Positions 51,528-63,085 of a DNA stretch of 64,000 nucleotides are shown here, one piece after another. The stretch's first letter is position 1. Each line of letters begins with the position of its first letter. Source of the stretch: Lytechinus variegatus (taxonomy: Eukaryota > Echinodermata > Echinoidea > Temnopleuroida > Toxopneustidae); assembly GCF_018143015.1 (NCBI RefSeq), contig NC_054746.1:26781205-26845204 (forward strand), in the 5' to 3' direction. Both the position numbers and the translations under genes were made by a program. The notes under the pieces were generated by a model, which did not search any database, had not been told where the DNA came from, and saw nothing but the letters and a program-made list of their open reading frames with translations.

Positions 51528-53919
51528 TATGGAAGCAGGAGACCGTCAAAAACACGGATCTACGTCGTGTCGTAATTCAATTTACTACACGACGTAAATA
51601 ACTACGTCGTGTAGCAATTCGAATTACTACACGACGTAAATAATTACGTAGTGTAGTAATTCGAATTACTACACGACGCAATTCCGAATTACTGCCCAAC
51701 GATTTAATGTCATGACGTTAAATGAATTAGTGTCGCTACATCAAATAATTAAGGTCGTGTAGTAATTCGAATTACTACACGACGTAAATAATTATGTAGT
51801 GTAGTAATTCCAATTACTACACTACCTAAAGAATTACGTCGTGTAGTAAATAATTACTACACGACGTAATTCCGAATTACTGCTCAACGATTTAACGTCA
51901 TGACGCTAAATGAATTAGTGTAGTGACGTTAAATCAACCAATGAGACCGTTCGTTATATGAGCGCAATGCGAAGAGCTGAGACTACAGAGTATTGTACAG
52001 GAACGTGCCGGCAGGAAGATAGTTGGATGTTCGATAATTCGATATTCAAACTGAAGTTGGTTTGATATTCAGGTTCGATATTCAAACGCCTGTGAAGCTG
52101 GACCAATATTCGATATTCAAATATTCCGGGGGTTTGAAAGCTAAGGGGTTTAACAGGTGCACCACGTCTCGGGCAACCATAACAACACTGGCTTGCCCAA
52201 GTACGAGGACATTTCGGGGACAAACATCAGTGAATAAAAGGGCAAGAATTTTTTTCAAGGGCCCCAAGGGATACCCCGACGGCCTAGCCGGGGTAACACG
52301 TATCCTTACTTGTAAAACTCGACTCGGGCAACCATATAAACACTAGTTTGACCCGGTGCATGCACATTTAGGGGGCTCAAATTAACAAAATTAAAGGAAT
52401 AAAGGGCTATTTATCGCATTTTTTTTCCAAGGGGCCCCCAGGAATATCCCGACGGCCTTTCCGGGGTAACCACCTATCCTAACTTGTACAACTTGACTCG
52501 GTTACCCGGCGCATGTACATTAATAGGGGGCTAAAATTGACAAAACGGAATATTTCAAGCATGGGGAACCACAGTCCTGACTAATCTCTTGGTGCCGCCA
52601 GTGGATAGAGTAAAAAAAAAAAACAAGGAAAGAGAGAATACATAATAGGAGAGAGAGAGAGAGAGAGAAGCGAAAGGGGGAGATAGGAAAGAAAAGGAGG
52701 GGGAACGGGAGAGAAAGAGAAGGGAGAACGGAGGGGTCATAGTATGAACAGGATATTTTATGATTGTGCCCCGAGCATTAGGGTGAAGTTCAATGGGTGA
52801 TAAGAACAATGGCGCATGCAGCAAAAATTTGCTTAATGATAAGTCTCGGGCCAGCGAGAAAAAAAACACCTTTAACTCTGATATTTGATTTTGACATGGT
52901 ATGCATAAAATGACGTATCTTTCATCTTTTTTTCCTTTTATCATTTCCTATTGTTCTCGGTTGTAGAACATTTTTTGGGGGGCAGTGCTATGCGGATCGG
53001 ATCCGTGGCAATGACGGCACCAGGGTTTTTAACCTAGGAGGAGAATAAATTTTTGGGCCAGGGGGAGGGTGACACACAATTTTTTTTTAAACAGAGCGTG
53101 GAGCGCAAGCTAATTTAATTTCAAATATACATGTAGTCTCTACTGACTTGAAAAGGGACTTGTTAAGGACTAGCAGTTTGCATTAATTGGTCCATAAAGA
53201 TGATATCTCACGAGCCGAAAAGCTTTGATATCCGGGGATGATATCTGGACATTCTAAGCACTTTTTGTAATCATGAACAGGATGGGTATACAACTATACA
53301 ATTGTTGCGAGCGCGAAGCGCGAACGGAAACAAAATTGAGATTTCAGACCAAAAAAAAATATTGGTCCAGCTTCACAGGCGCTTGAAGATCGAACCTAAA
53401 TATCAAACCAACTTCACAGTTTGAATATCGAATATCGAACATCCAACTAACTTCCTGCCGGTACGTTCCTGTACAATACTCTGTAGTCTCAGCTCTTCGC
53501 ATTGCGCTCATATAACGAACGGTCTCATTGGTTGATTTAACGTCACTACACTAATTCATTAACGTCATGACGTTAAATCGTTGAGCAATAATTCGGAATT
53601 ACGTCGTGTAGTAATTATTTACTACACGACGTAATTCTTTAGGTAGTGTAGTAATTGGAATTACTACACTACGTAATTATTTACGTCGTGTAGTAATTCG
53701 AATTACTACACGACCTTAATTATTTGATGTAGCGACAATAATTCATTTAACGTCATGACATTAAATCGTTGGGCAGTAATTCGGAATTGCGTCGTGTAGT
53801 AATTCGAATTACTACACTACGTAATTATTTACGTCGTGTAGTAATTCGAATTACTACACTACGTAATTGAATTACGACACGACGTATATCCGTGTTTTTG
53901 ACGGTCTCATGCTTCCATA
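51528..53919. mobile_element. 2.4-kb foldback element with palindrome-rich arms
   Basis: The arms 51528-52110 and 53358-53919 are inverted copies of about 560-580 bp, nearly identical (outer end TATGGAAGCA). The outer 400 bp of each arm is made of palindromic modules of the form TACGTCGTGTAGTAATTC + its complement, joined by AATAAT-type linkers and ordered in two ~187-bp higher-order repeats. The inner 150 bp is not palindromic but is equally conserved between arms. The interior (52111-53357) has no protein. No target duplication found. Confidence 0.85.
52165..52540 (+). repeat. ~177-bp tandem repeat inside the foldback element
   Basis: Two units plus a partial one with GGGCCCC, CCCGACGGCCT, CCGGGGTAAC and ACTCGGGCAACC phrases (start points near 52255 and 52432). 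A GA microsatellite is at 52650-52670; a GCGAGCGCGAAGCGCG core is near 53310. Confidence 0.75.
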
Positions 53920-53924
53920 TTATG

Positions 53925-54337
53925 GACGAATTACAATCATCATTATTATATCATTCAGGATTCATGTGTAAAAAGGCCCAGTGTCACATAGTGTGATCAT
54001 AGTGTGTTCACAGATGGACCACGAGAAAATTCCATTTGCATTGTTAATGCTCAAATTCAACAGTGTGGACACCATAACATCGTGCCTGTTTACAGCTTGT
54101 TCAACGTCATAGTTAATTAGGTGATAATGTGTATCGTGAAAATGTGGTTTGAAATGCTTACGACTAACAGTGTAGGGGCGATTTCCCATTGTGTTCCAAA
54201 CTGTGAACACACTGAGGCACACACTATGGGACATTGTGTGCTTTCCAGTACTAACATAATGTGCAAAGTACGATCTCCGTGGGGATATCGCATGTTTTCC
54301 CCACGACCTCCGTACGATGTACTTAGGGCATACCGTC
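53925..54337. other. MITE end, then CAGTGTG-rich sequence; no gene
   Basis: 53925-53985 is the right end of a CCCTTTCACACGG-type MITE. After that, short CAGTGTG, GTGTTC and CACACT phrases recur (53990-54250). The 139-codon minus-strand frame here has no recognisable domain. Confidence 0.45.
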
Positions 54338-54535
54338 CGTAATTCCGAAGGCTCGCAATTCCGAATCACGTAAATTGCCAAAACCTCGATGCTCGTTAAT
54401 CCGTTAACGAAAAAAAGGGTTGTTTAATCAGAACATTTGAGACATTTTCCGAAGGTTCATCATTCCGAAAGTTCGTTGGTCCGAAAATGAAATAAGGTTC
54501 TTTATTCCGAAGGTTCGACCGTTGATCCGAAAACT
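54338..54535 (+). repeat. Degenerate ATTCCGAAGGTTCG minisatellite
   Basis: About six imperfect units of 15-40 bp spacing (ATTCCGAAGG, TTGGTCCGAAAA, TTGATCCGAAAAC). Common type of low-order repeat; non-coding. Confidence 0.7.
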
Positions 54536-55348
54536 GAAAAAATATGTGACGAAGTAGGGAAAACCGAAAGGGCATGCGTGGTGAGGGGGGGGTGTAGAAA
54601 CACCGATGCTGTTATGAGGATGGGATGGCAGGGGTGGTACAGTAGTACGTACTTTCGTTTGAGGTGGGGGGGAAGCCCAAATGGGGCACTTATATATCAA
54701 AATGGTAAATTTGGTAAAAAGATCTGCGTGAAGTCGAAGTGTGTTTTGTATCAATTAAGTTGAGTAACGCCTTTTTCAAATGATTTCTGATTTTGATAAG
54801 ATTTCAGGATTGGCGAATTTTTTTTTAGTAACAAAAAGGATTTATTTGATTTAAATCAGATTGTTTTTCTTAATTTTTTTTTAACAATTATTTTTTAACA
54901 AAGCACAAACATCAAAAATGTAACCCTGACTGACATCGATGTTAAAATCATACAATTCACTACTAAAATTGTTTTTAACAATCTATTTCATAATTAAATC
55001 CAGTCAAGCTGACTTGTCTGCTGTGTCTGTATACTCGGGTGTACGTAATGTAGAGAGCTCCTACTGACTGGTTCAATCCCAGTTGAGGAACTGTCTTGGT
55101 ACAGGGAATGCAGTAAAGTTGGTGTTCACATATTCAAAGCTCTTAACATAAATGAGGATCAGTTTATTTGGAAGAAATCCATGACTCAGAGATTCAAATT
55201 CTCAAAAAGAAAGAAAAAAATTGTATTTTCAGGCCAAGGAATGAAGATCATGTATTTTTTAGTCATTTAGGGTGTACGGTTATTGTGATTTGTTTTTTTT
55301 TGTGGCAATTTAACAGCAATTTATTTACAGAAAGGTATGTGTAATACA
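54536..55348. other. No gene recognised
   Basis: AT-rich. ATTTAAATCAGATT phrases recur near 58440-58580 and may be a decayed repeat. Nothing coding. Confidence 0.45.
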
Positions 55349-56948
55349 TAGTGGCGTAAATAAGGGGGGCACGTGCCCCCCCCCCCCATCGGCTGGCAAA
55401 AAATCGGGGAAAAGGAGAAAAAGAGGGAAAAGGGAAAAGAAACGTAGTGGGGAAAGAAGAAATTATTGTTCATTATAATGTTATATTATATTATGTTATA
55501 TAAAATTACATAAGAAGCATTTTTTTCATAACTTTATGAACATGATTTGCTACTAACATTGTGTCTTCATTGTTCCTGGTGCTCGCGTAGACTGTCTAAC
55601 GAGATGTATAATCTTGTTGTACTAAAACATCCTGTTTTCAAGTCAATATACAACAAATATATTTCCCGCAATTCGAGTTATTATTGTTTTTATGTAGTGA
55701 CATATTCTTCTTTTTCATGACTTAAGTGATTGCCTTATTTTAAGGTCTTAATATAAATCATTTCCTGTCCATGCCAACGTTCGCATTAGTGGATTGGTGA
55801 GATTTCTGCTCTTCTGAATGTCAAAAAATTTTCAGGTCGCGCTTCACGCTTGCATCACTTGGTTAGTGATATACGTAGGGTCTGAGTGAATTCTAACAAA
55901 CAAGCCTTAGAATGCCCCTAATCAGGGGAGCGTTTCATCAATATTTTCATCCGACAAGTTGTCAGAGATCTGACATCTTTCCACGATTTTGATTGGCTTA
56001 GAGGCACTGTTCCTATGGTAACTGTCGGATAAAATGGGACTTGTCGGATAAAACGTCCGACAAGTCCTTTCATGAAACGCCCCCCTGGTCCAAATTTCCT
56101 AAATTTTCAGCTTGCGCTTCGTGCTTGCAGTATTTGATTAGTGAGATGCGTATGATGATCATGATTACAATGACTTCAAAAAGTGCTTCATGACTGTGTT
56201 TAGATGTAATTCTAAGAAAATCAGCAAAGGATGGCACTATTAGATGACCAAGGAGAGATATGTATATTCTTAATGGATTCCTTAAAAAATATAGTCCTTA
56301 AAATATCCATGATGGGGTCATATATACAAAAAATTCAGCTCGCGATTCGCGCTTGCATCATTTGGTTAGTGAAATACGTACAGTCTTAGGGAATTCCTAC
56401 AAACAAGCCTTAGAGTGCCCCTCTTTAAGGTCTGGATTTTCTAAATTTTCAGCTCGCGCTTCGCGCTTGCAGTATTTGATTAGTAAGATGCGTATGATAA
56501 TCATGATAACAATGACTTCAAAAGGTGCTTCATGACTGTGTTTAGATGTAAGTCTAAAAAAATCAGCAAAGGGTGGCACTAGCATGAGATGACTATGGTG
56601 AGATATGTATACTCTTAATGGATTCTAAAATATAGTCCTTAAAATTTCCCTGGTCAATATATACAAATCATTTAGCTCGCGCTTCGCGGTCGCATTGTTT
56701 GTTTAGCGAAACAGTATACGTATCGTAATTCCAAAAATTTGCTCATAATGTTCCTCTTTAGCTCTGAATATCAAACATTTTCAGCTCGCGCTTCGCGCTC
56801 GCATTATTTAATCAGTGAGATACATATCCGTTTATTGGCACTGCATGTCTTTAAAATATCTTAGGTCAGGATACCTGGAAACTGAGCGCGGCTCTAAATT
56901 TTTGCTGGTGCCCCCCCCCCCCATGCCGTGACCCACGGAACGCCACTG
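55349..56948 (+). mobile_element. Complete GCGC-core hAT-like element, 8-bp TSD
   Basis: Ends TAGTGGCGT on the left and CAGTGGCGT (reverse-complemented) on the right. Flanks GTAATACA (55341-55348) and GTGATACA (56949-56956) match at 7 of 8 bases. Inside, CTCGCGCTTCGCGCTTGC-type cores recur about every 110 bp or its multiples. No transposase. Truncated relatives lie at 32170 and 45105, others at 3490, 17350 and 60885. Confidence 0.8.
55925..56094. mobile_element. MITE, GGGGGGCGTTTCATGAA ends, nested
   Basis: About 170 bp with inverted ends (GGGGAGCGTTTCATCAA; GGGGGGCGTTTCATGAA reverse-complemented) and CCGACAAGT/ACTTGTCGG inside. It interrupts the GCGC element: the related copy at 32720-32740 reads straight through. 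Confidence 0.8.
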
Positions 56949-57259
56949 GTGATACATAAAGAAGAAGCAAAAACATATTGAGATTGAATACTTTTCTCTC
57001 AAAGGATAAAAAACTGCAGCAAAGCTTCATGTGTATTACAAACGAAGTATTTTTTTCAATCTGACACAGCTTCTAACTGATACTGATTGCTACTTATTTG
57101 AAATGCTTATATGTAGCATTAAATTCAGTTAGCAAATTGAATATTTACGAAGCTCTCCATGAATTGATGCAGATGCAAAATTTCTGTTTAGATTTGTTGC
57201 ACTGCAACTGAGAATGAAATGAGCCAACAGTGACTTAAAAGAAGTTACATATTGTGACT
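56949..57259. other. No gene recognised
   Basis: AT-rich unique-looking sequence between the hAT-like element and a long-TIR MITE. Confidence 0.4.
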
Positions 57260-57859
57260 TTAAAGGTCAAGTCCACCCTAGAAAATTGCTAAATTGATTC
57301 GATAGAGATAATTTTAAAAAAGATAACGCTCCAAATTTCATCGAAATCGGATGTAAAATAAGAAAGTTATGACCTTTTTAATTTTAGCTTATTTTTCACA
57401 AAACAGTTAAATGCACAACTCAGCGATATGTAAATGAGAGAATCGATGATGTCCATCACTCACTATTTCTTTTGTTTTTATTGTTTGAATATTACAATAT
57501 GTCATTTTTTACAGATTTGACAATAAGGATCAACTTAACTAAACCATAAACTAAAAATAATGGTAATTCCACATGTTCAGGGAGAAATAAAACTTTTGTT
57601 TCACTTGACAAGGAGGAGAAAATTAGAATATTTCATATGATAAAATACAAAAGAAATAGTGAGTGGCAGACGTCATTAGTCTGCCAATTTGCATACCGAC
57701 CAGGCTGTACATAATAACTGTTTCGTGAAATTAAGCGAAACTTTAAAATGTCATAACTTTCTTATTTTACACCCGATCTTGATGAAATTTTCAGTGTTTT
57801 GCTTATTTGATTTTCCCCCTTTTTCCAAATCAACTTTTTTAGGTGGACTTGTCCTTTAA
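57260..57859. mobile_element. Long-TIR MITE, TTAA flanks, copy 3
   Basis: AGGTCAAGTCCACCCTAG after TTAA (57260-57263); GGTGGACTTGTCCT before TTAA (57856-57859). Good arm pairing. Confidence 0.85.
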
Positions 57860-57861
57860 CT

Positions 57862-57977
57862 CAGTACCGGACCGTGAACCGGAGGAGACAAAGCATGGGG
57901 GGCACTGCATTGTCTATGAACAATGCTGTGCCCCCCCCCCCCATGTTGTGTCTCCTCCGGGTCACGGTCCGCCACTG
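57862..57977. mobile_element. Hairpin hAT-like MITE, copy 2, perfect 8-bp TSD
   Basis: Ends CAGTACCGGACCGTGA and CAGTGGCGGACCGTGACC (reverse-complemented), with a GGAGGAGACAAAGCAT arm and C/G runs. CTTTAACT occurs at 57854-57861 and again at 57978-57985. It landed across the right-end TTAA of the neighbouring long-TIR MITE, so it is younger than that MITE. Confidence 0.9.
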
Positions 57978-57985
57978 CTTTAACT

Positions 57986-59310
57986 GCATTGATATTTCTT
58001 TCCTTGTTGAAAGTATCAGATGTTTGATAACGGATTATCAATGCAAAAAAGATTAACAATGCAAAATCTATTGACAAATATTCATCATCCATTTGACATG
58101 GCAAAAGTAGTTCATGTGAATGATCAAAATAAGAAAGAACTACCAACATCTTTAAAAAAAATATTGTGTGTAAAAAATAATACTTTAGTATTTTACTTTA
58201 GTTACGCCAAAAATTTTTTTTTTACATGTTCCAATGTAAGTGATGTAAATTTTTGTTTAAAAAAATCATAGTGATTCAAACGTACATCTGTGGTTTTGCA
58301 AGATTAACCTGGTTTTATTAATGACTGGATTGCAATTGCATTGAGTAGATATGAAGGATTTATTCATGTTCTGATGATATAAATTAATAGAATCTTTCTT
58401 TTTTTTAATACAAAACGTAAACTGCTACACACAAAGAAAAATCAATAATTTGTATACATGTTTCAATTGGAGTGATTTAAATAAAAATCAATGATTTTTT
58501 AAAAAAAATTATAGTGATTTTATTTTATATCGCGATTTAAATCACGATTTTAATCAACGTGATTATATTCAGCCAACCCTATAAGATATACATTTAGGGT
58601 TTGTCTTTCCGCAAGGGGGGGGGGTATAGCGAGCGAGCGGTTAAGACAAATTTTCAAATGTTAACTTGTAAAGCTTGCTTTTATTGTCAAATCAATATAG
58701 CCCTAATTACTATCAAAAGGGCATCCTTGCGAGCACGAATCTCAATCTAAACTTTTGAAAATTAAATAACTTTTGTCATCATGAAACTGATGTTTATCTA
58801 ACTAAAGAATTAACGCGAAATATGAATAAGATGCCCGCCCTCCCACGGTCGAAAATAAATTTGACGCCCCTTGTTTCAGGACGATTCTATATCGTATGTT
58901 TTACATTTTACCTACTCTCCTAAATAAGTCCATGTAAAACTGGAAAGCTGATACTTTTAATAAACCTGGTATATAGTTATACAACATATCAAATCTCCAT
59001 CCAAATTTTTAATGAGAAGATTAGACTACTGTTTCCATTCCATCTTCATCTTTATTTAAAAAAAAAACTGAATTCACAATAATTCGATTTCACATGCACA
59101 GGAAAATTTAGAATCTTTTATCCTCCCTCCCCCTTATAGTATGAATACAGTGTATTCCTATTAATCTTGTATTTCTTTCTTTTCCATAAGAAATCAAAAG
59201 TTAATTCATCCAATGATTCATAAATCCATTTAGGAACAGGAATGGATGCTCGATAAAGGACTTTGTTCTAAAGAATAGATTTACGCCTTCAATAGTTGAA
59301 TCTTTCCAAA
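57986..59310. other. No gene recognised
   Basis: AT-rich with ATTTAAATCAC phrases, a G-run at 58615-58625 and a TTTGACGCCCCTTG repeat-end phrase. Nothing coding. Confidence 0.45.
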
Positions 59311-59896
59311 AATATAAGTCCACCCCAACAAAAAGTTGACGTGAATAAAAGGAGGAAAATCCGTACAGTAAATGACGATGTAAATTTCATCAAAATTGAA
59401 TACAAAATAAGAACGTTATGACATTTCAAAGTTTCACTTGATTAATATGCACATCCTGCTCGGTATGCAGATGAGCAGACTGATGACGTAACCCACTCCC
59501 TATTTCTATTATTTTGAAATATGAAAAATTCTAATTTTCTCCTTTTAGTGAAACAAAATTGTATTCCTCCCTGGACATGTGGAATTGCCATTATTTTAAC
59601 AGTTTATGGTTAAGTCCAGTTGGTCCTTATTTTTCATTTCTGAAAAATTGAAATATTGTATTATTCAAACAATTAAAAATGATAAATAGTGAGTGAGGGA
59701 CATCATCGGCTCTCTCATTTGCATACCACAGAGTTGTCGTGCATAAAACTGCTTTGTGAAAAATAAGCGAAACTTATAAATATCATAACTTTCTTATTGT
59801 ACATTCGATTTTGATGACATTTTCAGCGTTGTGCTTGTTTCATTTTTCTCTATCGATTCAAATCAACAATTTTGTGGGGTTGTACTCAACCTTTAA
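59311..59896. mobile_element. Long-TIR MITE, copy 4 (oldest)
   Basis: The left end is decayed (ATATAAGTCCACCCC) and the right end keeps CTTTAA. The same inner GTGAGTGAGGGACATCATC and CATAACTTTCTTATT blocks are present. More diverged than the other three. Confidence 0.75.
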
Positions 59897-59909
59897 GGTT
59901 TCTTTATAT

Positions 59910-60000
59910 GTCCATGCCAACGTTCGCATTAGTGGATTGGTGAGATTTCTGCTCTTATGAATGTCAAAATTTTTTAGCTCGCTTTCAAGGGTAAAAAAAT
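59910..60000 (+). repeat. GCGC-element fragment
   Basis: CCATGCCAACGTTCGCATTA and GTGGATTGGTGAGATTTCTG match 55768-55803 in the complete element; truncated right after AGCTCGC. Confidence 0.65.
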
Positions 60001-60099
60001 ACTCCTAAAACCAAAGAAAACCAACTATTTTACCGAAGGAGATATTATAATATTTATGGCTTATCATGTTAACATGAACTTGAAGTTAGTATTTTACTT

Positions 60100-60260
60100 T
60101 TGTTATTATTACTCTTTAGTCCAGAAAGTCTGCAAAAAGCACTTTTATAGTCTATCAACTGATTTCACATCGTGAGCAAAAACTGTCATATCGTCTGCAT
60201 AAAGTGCTACTTTTTTAGTTTCTTTATCTCCAAAGTTAAATTACCTTTATCACATCATCT
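60100..60260 (-). pseudogene. Small LINE RT relic with YADD motif
   Basis: The minus strand at about 60245-60140 reads GDKETKKVALYADDMTVFAH, the catalytic motif region of a non-LTR reverse transcriptase, then breaks. No other RT motif was found nearby, so it is a short fragment. Confidence 0.65.
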
Positions 60261-60880
60261 GTCCATAATGTATGAGCCGTTACTTCAATAAGCATACACC
60301 TTTTCTTACTCTTACCCCCTTTTTAACCAGAGGATGCTTTTTCATTTAAAACGCAGGTTAAAGTGTCAGTATATGTCTTTGACCCATCAATGTAAAGATG
60401 TACCAAAGCCAAAAGCCGTTAAACCCTGCATGGCATCAGACTCATAGGCGGCTCCAGGAGAACTAGAATTCAACTACTCTTGAAAGAAGGAAAATGAACT
60501 TTTTAAACACAATCTTAGAATCTTCAAGAATAGTGGACATTTATAATAAATATAAGCTGGCAGATTCTTCATCATATTTGAAGAGAACTAAAAGTTTCAC
60601 ACAAGATTTTATGTCATAGAGCATAGTTTATTTCCAATTGGCATGATTGGAATACAAATCTTCTGTGGAATTATTTGCATGCCGTCAATAAACTGTCTGC
60701 AGTTACTTTTAGACAGGAATTCTCAGTTCTAATCGAGATCATCAACCTGTTTTTTGAACTCTTTTCGACCACTGGATTGCTGAAATTGAGTGGGGGTACT
60801 GAATTCTCTCCTCAAAGGTGCGGGGAACGCAATTGGATTTTTTACTGTTCTTATAAAATAAAAACATAGATATATAATCA
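60261..60880. other. No gene recognised
   Basis: AT-rich. Some minus-strand pieces could be LINE-derived, but none is convincing. Confidence 0.35.
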
Positions 60881-60884
60881 AGTA

Positions 60885-61480
60885 ATGCGATCGCGAATTG
60901 CGAGCGGAAATGTTTAGAAATTTCATGTATTCTGTCCTGAAAATTGAACATTTTGAGCAATGTTTTTGGTCCCGAACAGGTGCGTATATGTAATACATTT
61001 ACTGCGAGCGCTGGCAGATATTTCTAATTATGTTCTGGCCTGATCAAAAAGGAACCTGGCACAAGTATTGTTTGCAGTTTCCCATGAAGACGATATATAT
61101 TTCAACGATCAAATAATGCGAAGCGCAAGCTGAAATTTTTGACATTTCGCCTTAAGAACTGGACTTTCTAAACACTTTTTGTAACCATGAACGTGATAAG
61201 TATATAATTATACAATTGATGCGAAGCGCAAGCGAAAAGAAAATTGAGATTTCAGACCTAAAAACGGGACATTCTAAGCACTTTTCTAATCATGAACAGG
61301 ATAGGTATCTATACAATTATTGATGCGAGCGCGAAGCGTTAGCGAAAAGAAAATTTCAGACCTAAAAATGAAACATTCTTTTCATGTTTTGTAAAACGGG
61401 AAAAGGATGGGCACTTGGGTATCTTCCTTATAATGTGTGCGCGAAGCGTGAGCATATTTTTTGTTTATATTTTGATCTGA
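60885..61480. repeat. GCGC-core repeats, plus-oriented AAGCGCAAGC type
   Basis: Cores near 60890, 61008, 61115, 61218, 61325 and 61440 (e.g. GCGAGCGCGAAGCGTTAGCG), about 105-120 bp apart, inverted with respect to the 55.8-56.8 kb element, and decayed. Confidence 0.75.
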
Positions 61481-62187
61481 AACTTAAAGCACGTTTCAAA
61501 GGAGTATTCCGACTGGAGTTATTATTTGAAATAAATTAATCAGACGAACAAAACAATGAAGGAATAACACAGTTATTGCATGTTAAAAATTTGCATTATT
61601 CCGGTGAATTATTTATAAGCATGTCTTTGTGAAAGATTGAATGAGCAAACCGATGATGTCCTATCCCCACTTGTTCTTTTGCATCTTATAAAATGACGCT
61701 GGGTTTATTCAATTGTCCCTTCAAGAACCAAAACAATTGAACTGACAACTGATTTAATGCATTAGATACCCATTGCTGCCACTTATTTCATTACAAGGGA
61801 GATGTAACATTTACACTTGAATGAAAAAAATGGAACAATTTTGATTCAATGTAGATTTAGATGTAGATTAGATTTTGATTTATTTATTTCCGTTCAACAA
61901 AATTTTCGAAATATAAACAAAGTAACAAAACATATTCAATAATAAAAAATTGAATGTAATAACATTAAAAATAAAGGGATAGTGGGGATGGGACAACATC
62001 AACTCACCAATTAGATATTCATGACGACGTATACATATCACTGTTCTTACAAAATATAGCTTAACATTAAATTTAAATAACTTCACTATTTGTATCAATT
62101 TTTGATAAAATTTTCAGCATTTTGCTCTGTGAATTTACTCTATTTATGTAGGTATAAATATTTTAGCCCTAAAAATTGAACAATTTT
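61481..62187. other. No gene recognised
   Basis: AT-rich. GGAGTATTCCGACTGGAG near 61500 resembles a MITE end, but no partner end was found. Confidence 0.4.
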
Positions 62188-63085
62188 ACAAAATCTCCAA
62201 TATCCGGCCAAAAGGTAAAATAGAATTCTGAAGAAAGACCGTCATTCAAGTGATGAGTTATCTTCCAATTCTTTTTAGGATTTCAAGATATTCTTTACAA
62301 CAAATTAGATTTTTTTAATTTGTTATTAAGTTATTTTTTTGATGGATGACATGCAATTATCATGGGGGGGTTAGGGGGTCTAACTAAACGATCGAGCGCA
62401 AAACTGAAATTTGTAATATACTGGCCAGCAAAAAAAGACCTTTTAAACATTGTTCGCAGTGCATGATCCATAAAAGAATACATTTCTCCCAAATTAAAAA
62501 AAAAACTTTTTCTTTCTTTCTTTCTTTCTTTCGGACCTGCGAAAACAATAATTGATGCGAGCTGCCAAAATTATGTTTTACTAAAAAATGGTATTTCATT
62601 TTGAGAAAGAACACATTTCATTTTGAAAAAAGGGCATTTTCCATGTTGCCAAAGGGATTTTTTGGGGGCACTCCCCCCCCCCCCCCACCCGTTCGGTCGC
62701 CCTTGAACCCATCTGGTCCCGGGCCTGATCCCCCAATGATTTCATTCTAAATTTACTTTATTCGCTTTGCCAAATTTGCTTGTGAGAATTTTATAATCCA
62801 CGTTCAGGAGGGATGTAAGTATAATTTTTCAATAAAGAGTCATACATAATGTTTCCCATAGCGATTAACGTAAAATCGTAGCTTAGATGCTTTTTTGCGA
62901 CGATGTTATAGCTTAGTTTAACTCCCGATCCCCGGACTAATAATTTAAGACATCTTTAACAAAATCTCCAATATCCGGCCAAAAGATAATTTCGAAGAAA
63001 AACCGTCATTCAAGTGATTTGTTATCTTCCAATAGATTTCTAGACATTATTTATTACGTATTAAATCTTGTTTTGATGGATGCCG
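62188..63085 (+). repeat. Direct repeat pair (~130-165 bp)
   Basis: 62188-62352 and 62958-63085 share ACAAAATCTCCAATATCCGG, CGTCATTCAAGTGAT and TTGATGGATG phrases. Between them are a CTTT microsatellite (62513-62532), C-runs and AT-rich DNA without genes. Confidence 0.7.

Noticed and set aside
51541-51925. CRISPR-like array of palindromic repeats
   Set aside because: No unique spacers; the units are palindromes inside inverted arms of an element in a eukaryotic genome.
52555-52944. 129-codon Ser/Phe/Leu-rich open frame
   Set aside because: Runs through the GA microsatellite and simple sequence; no domain or conserved start.
53962-54381. 139-codon minus-strand open frame
   Set aside because: No recognisable family; overlaps a MITE end and CAGTGTG-rich repeat.
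60340-60440. RNase H-like peptide (YIDGSKTYTD) on the minus strand
   Set aside because: Too short, frame breaks at once, and its order relative to the nearby YADD motif is wrong for a single LINE.
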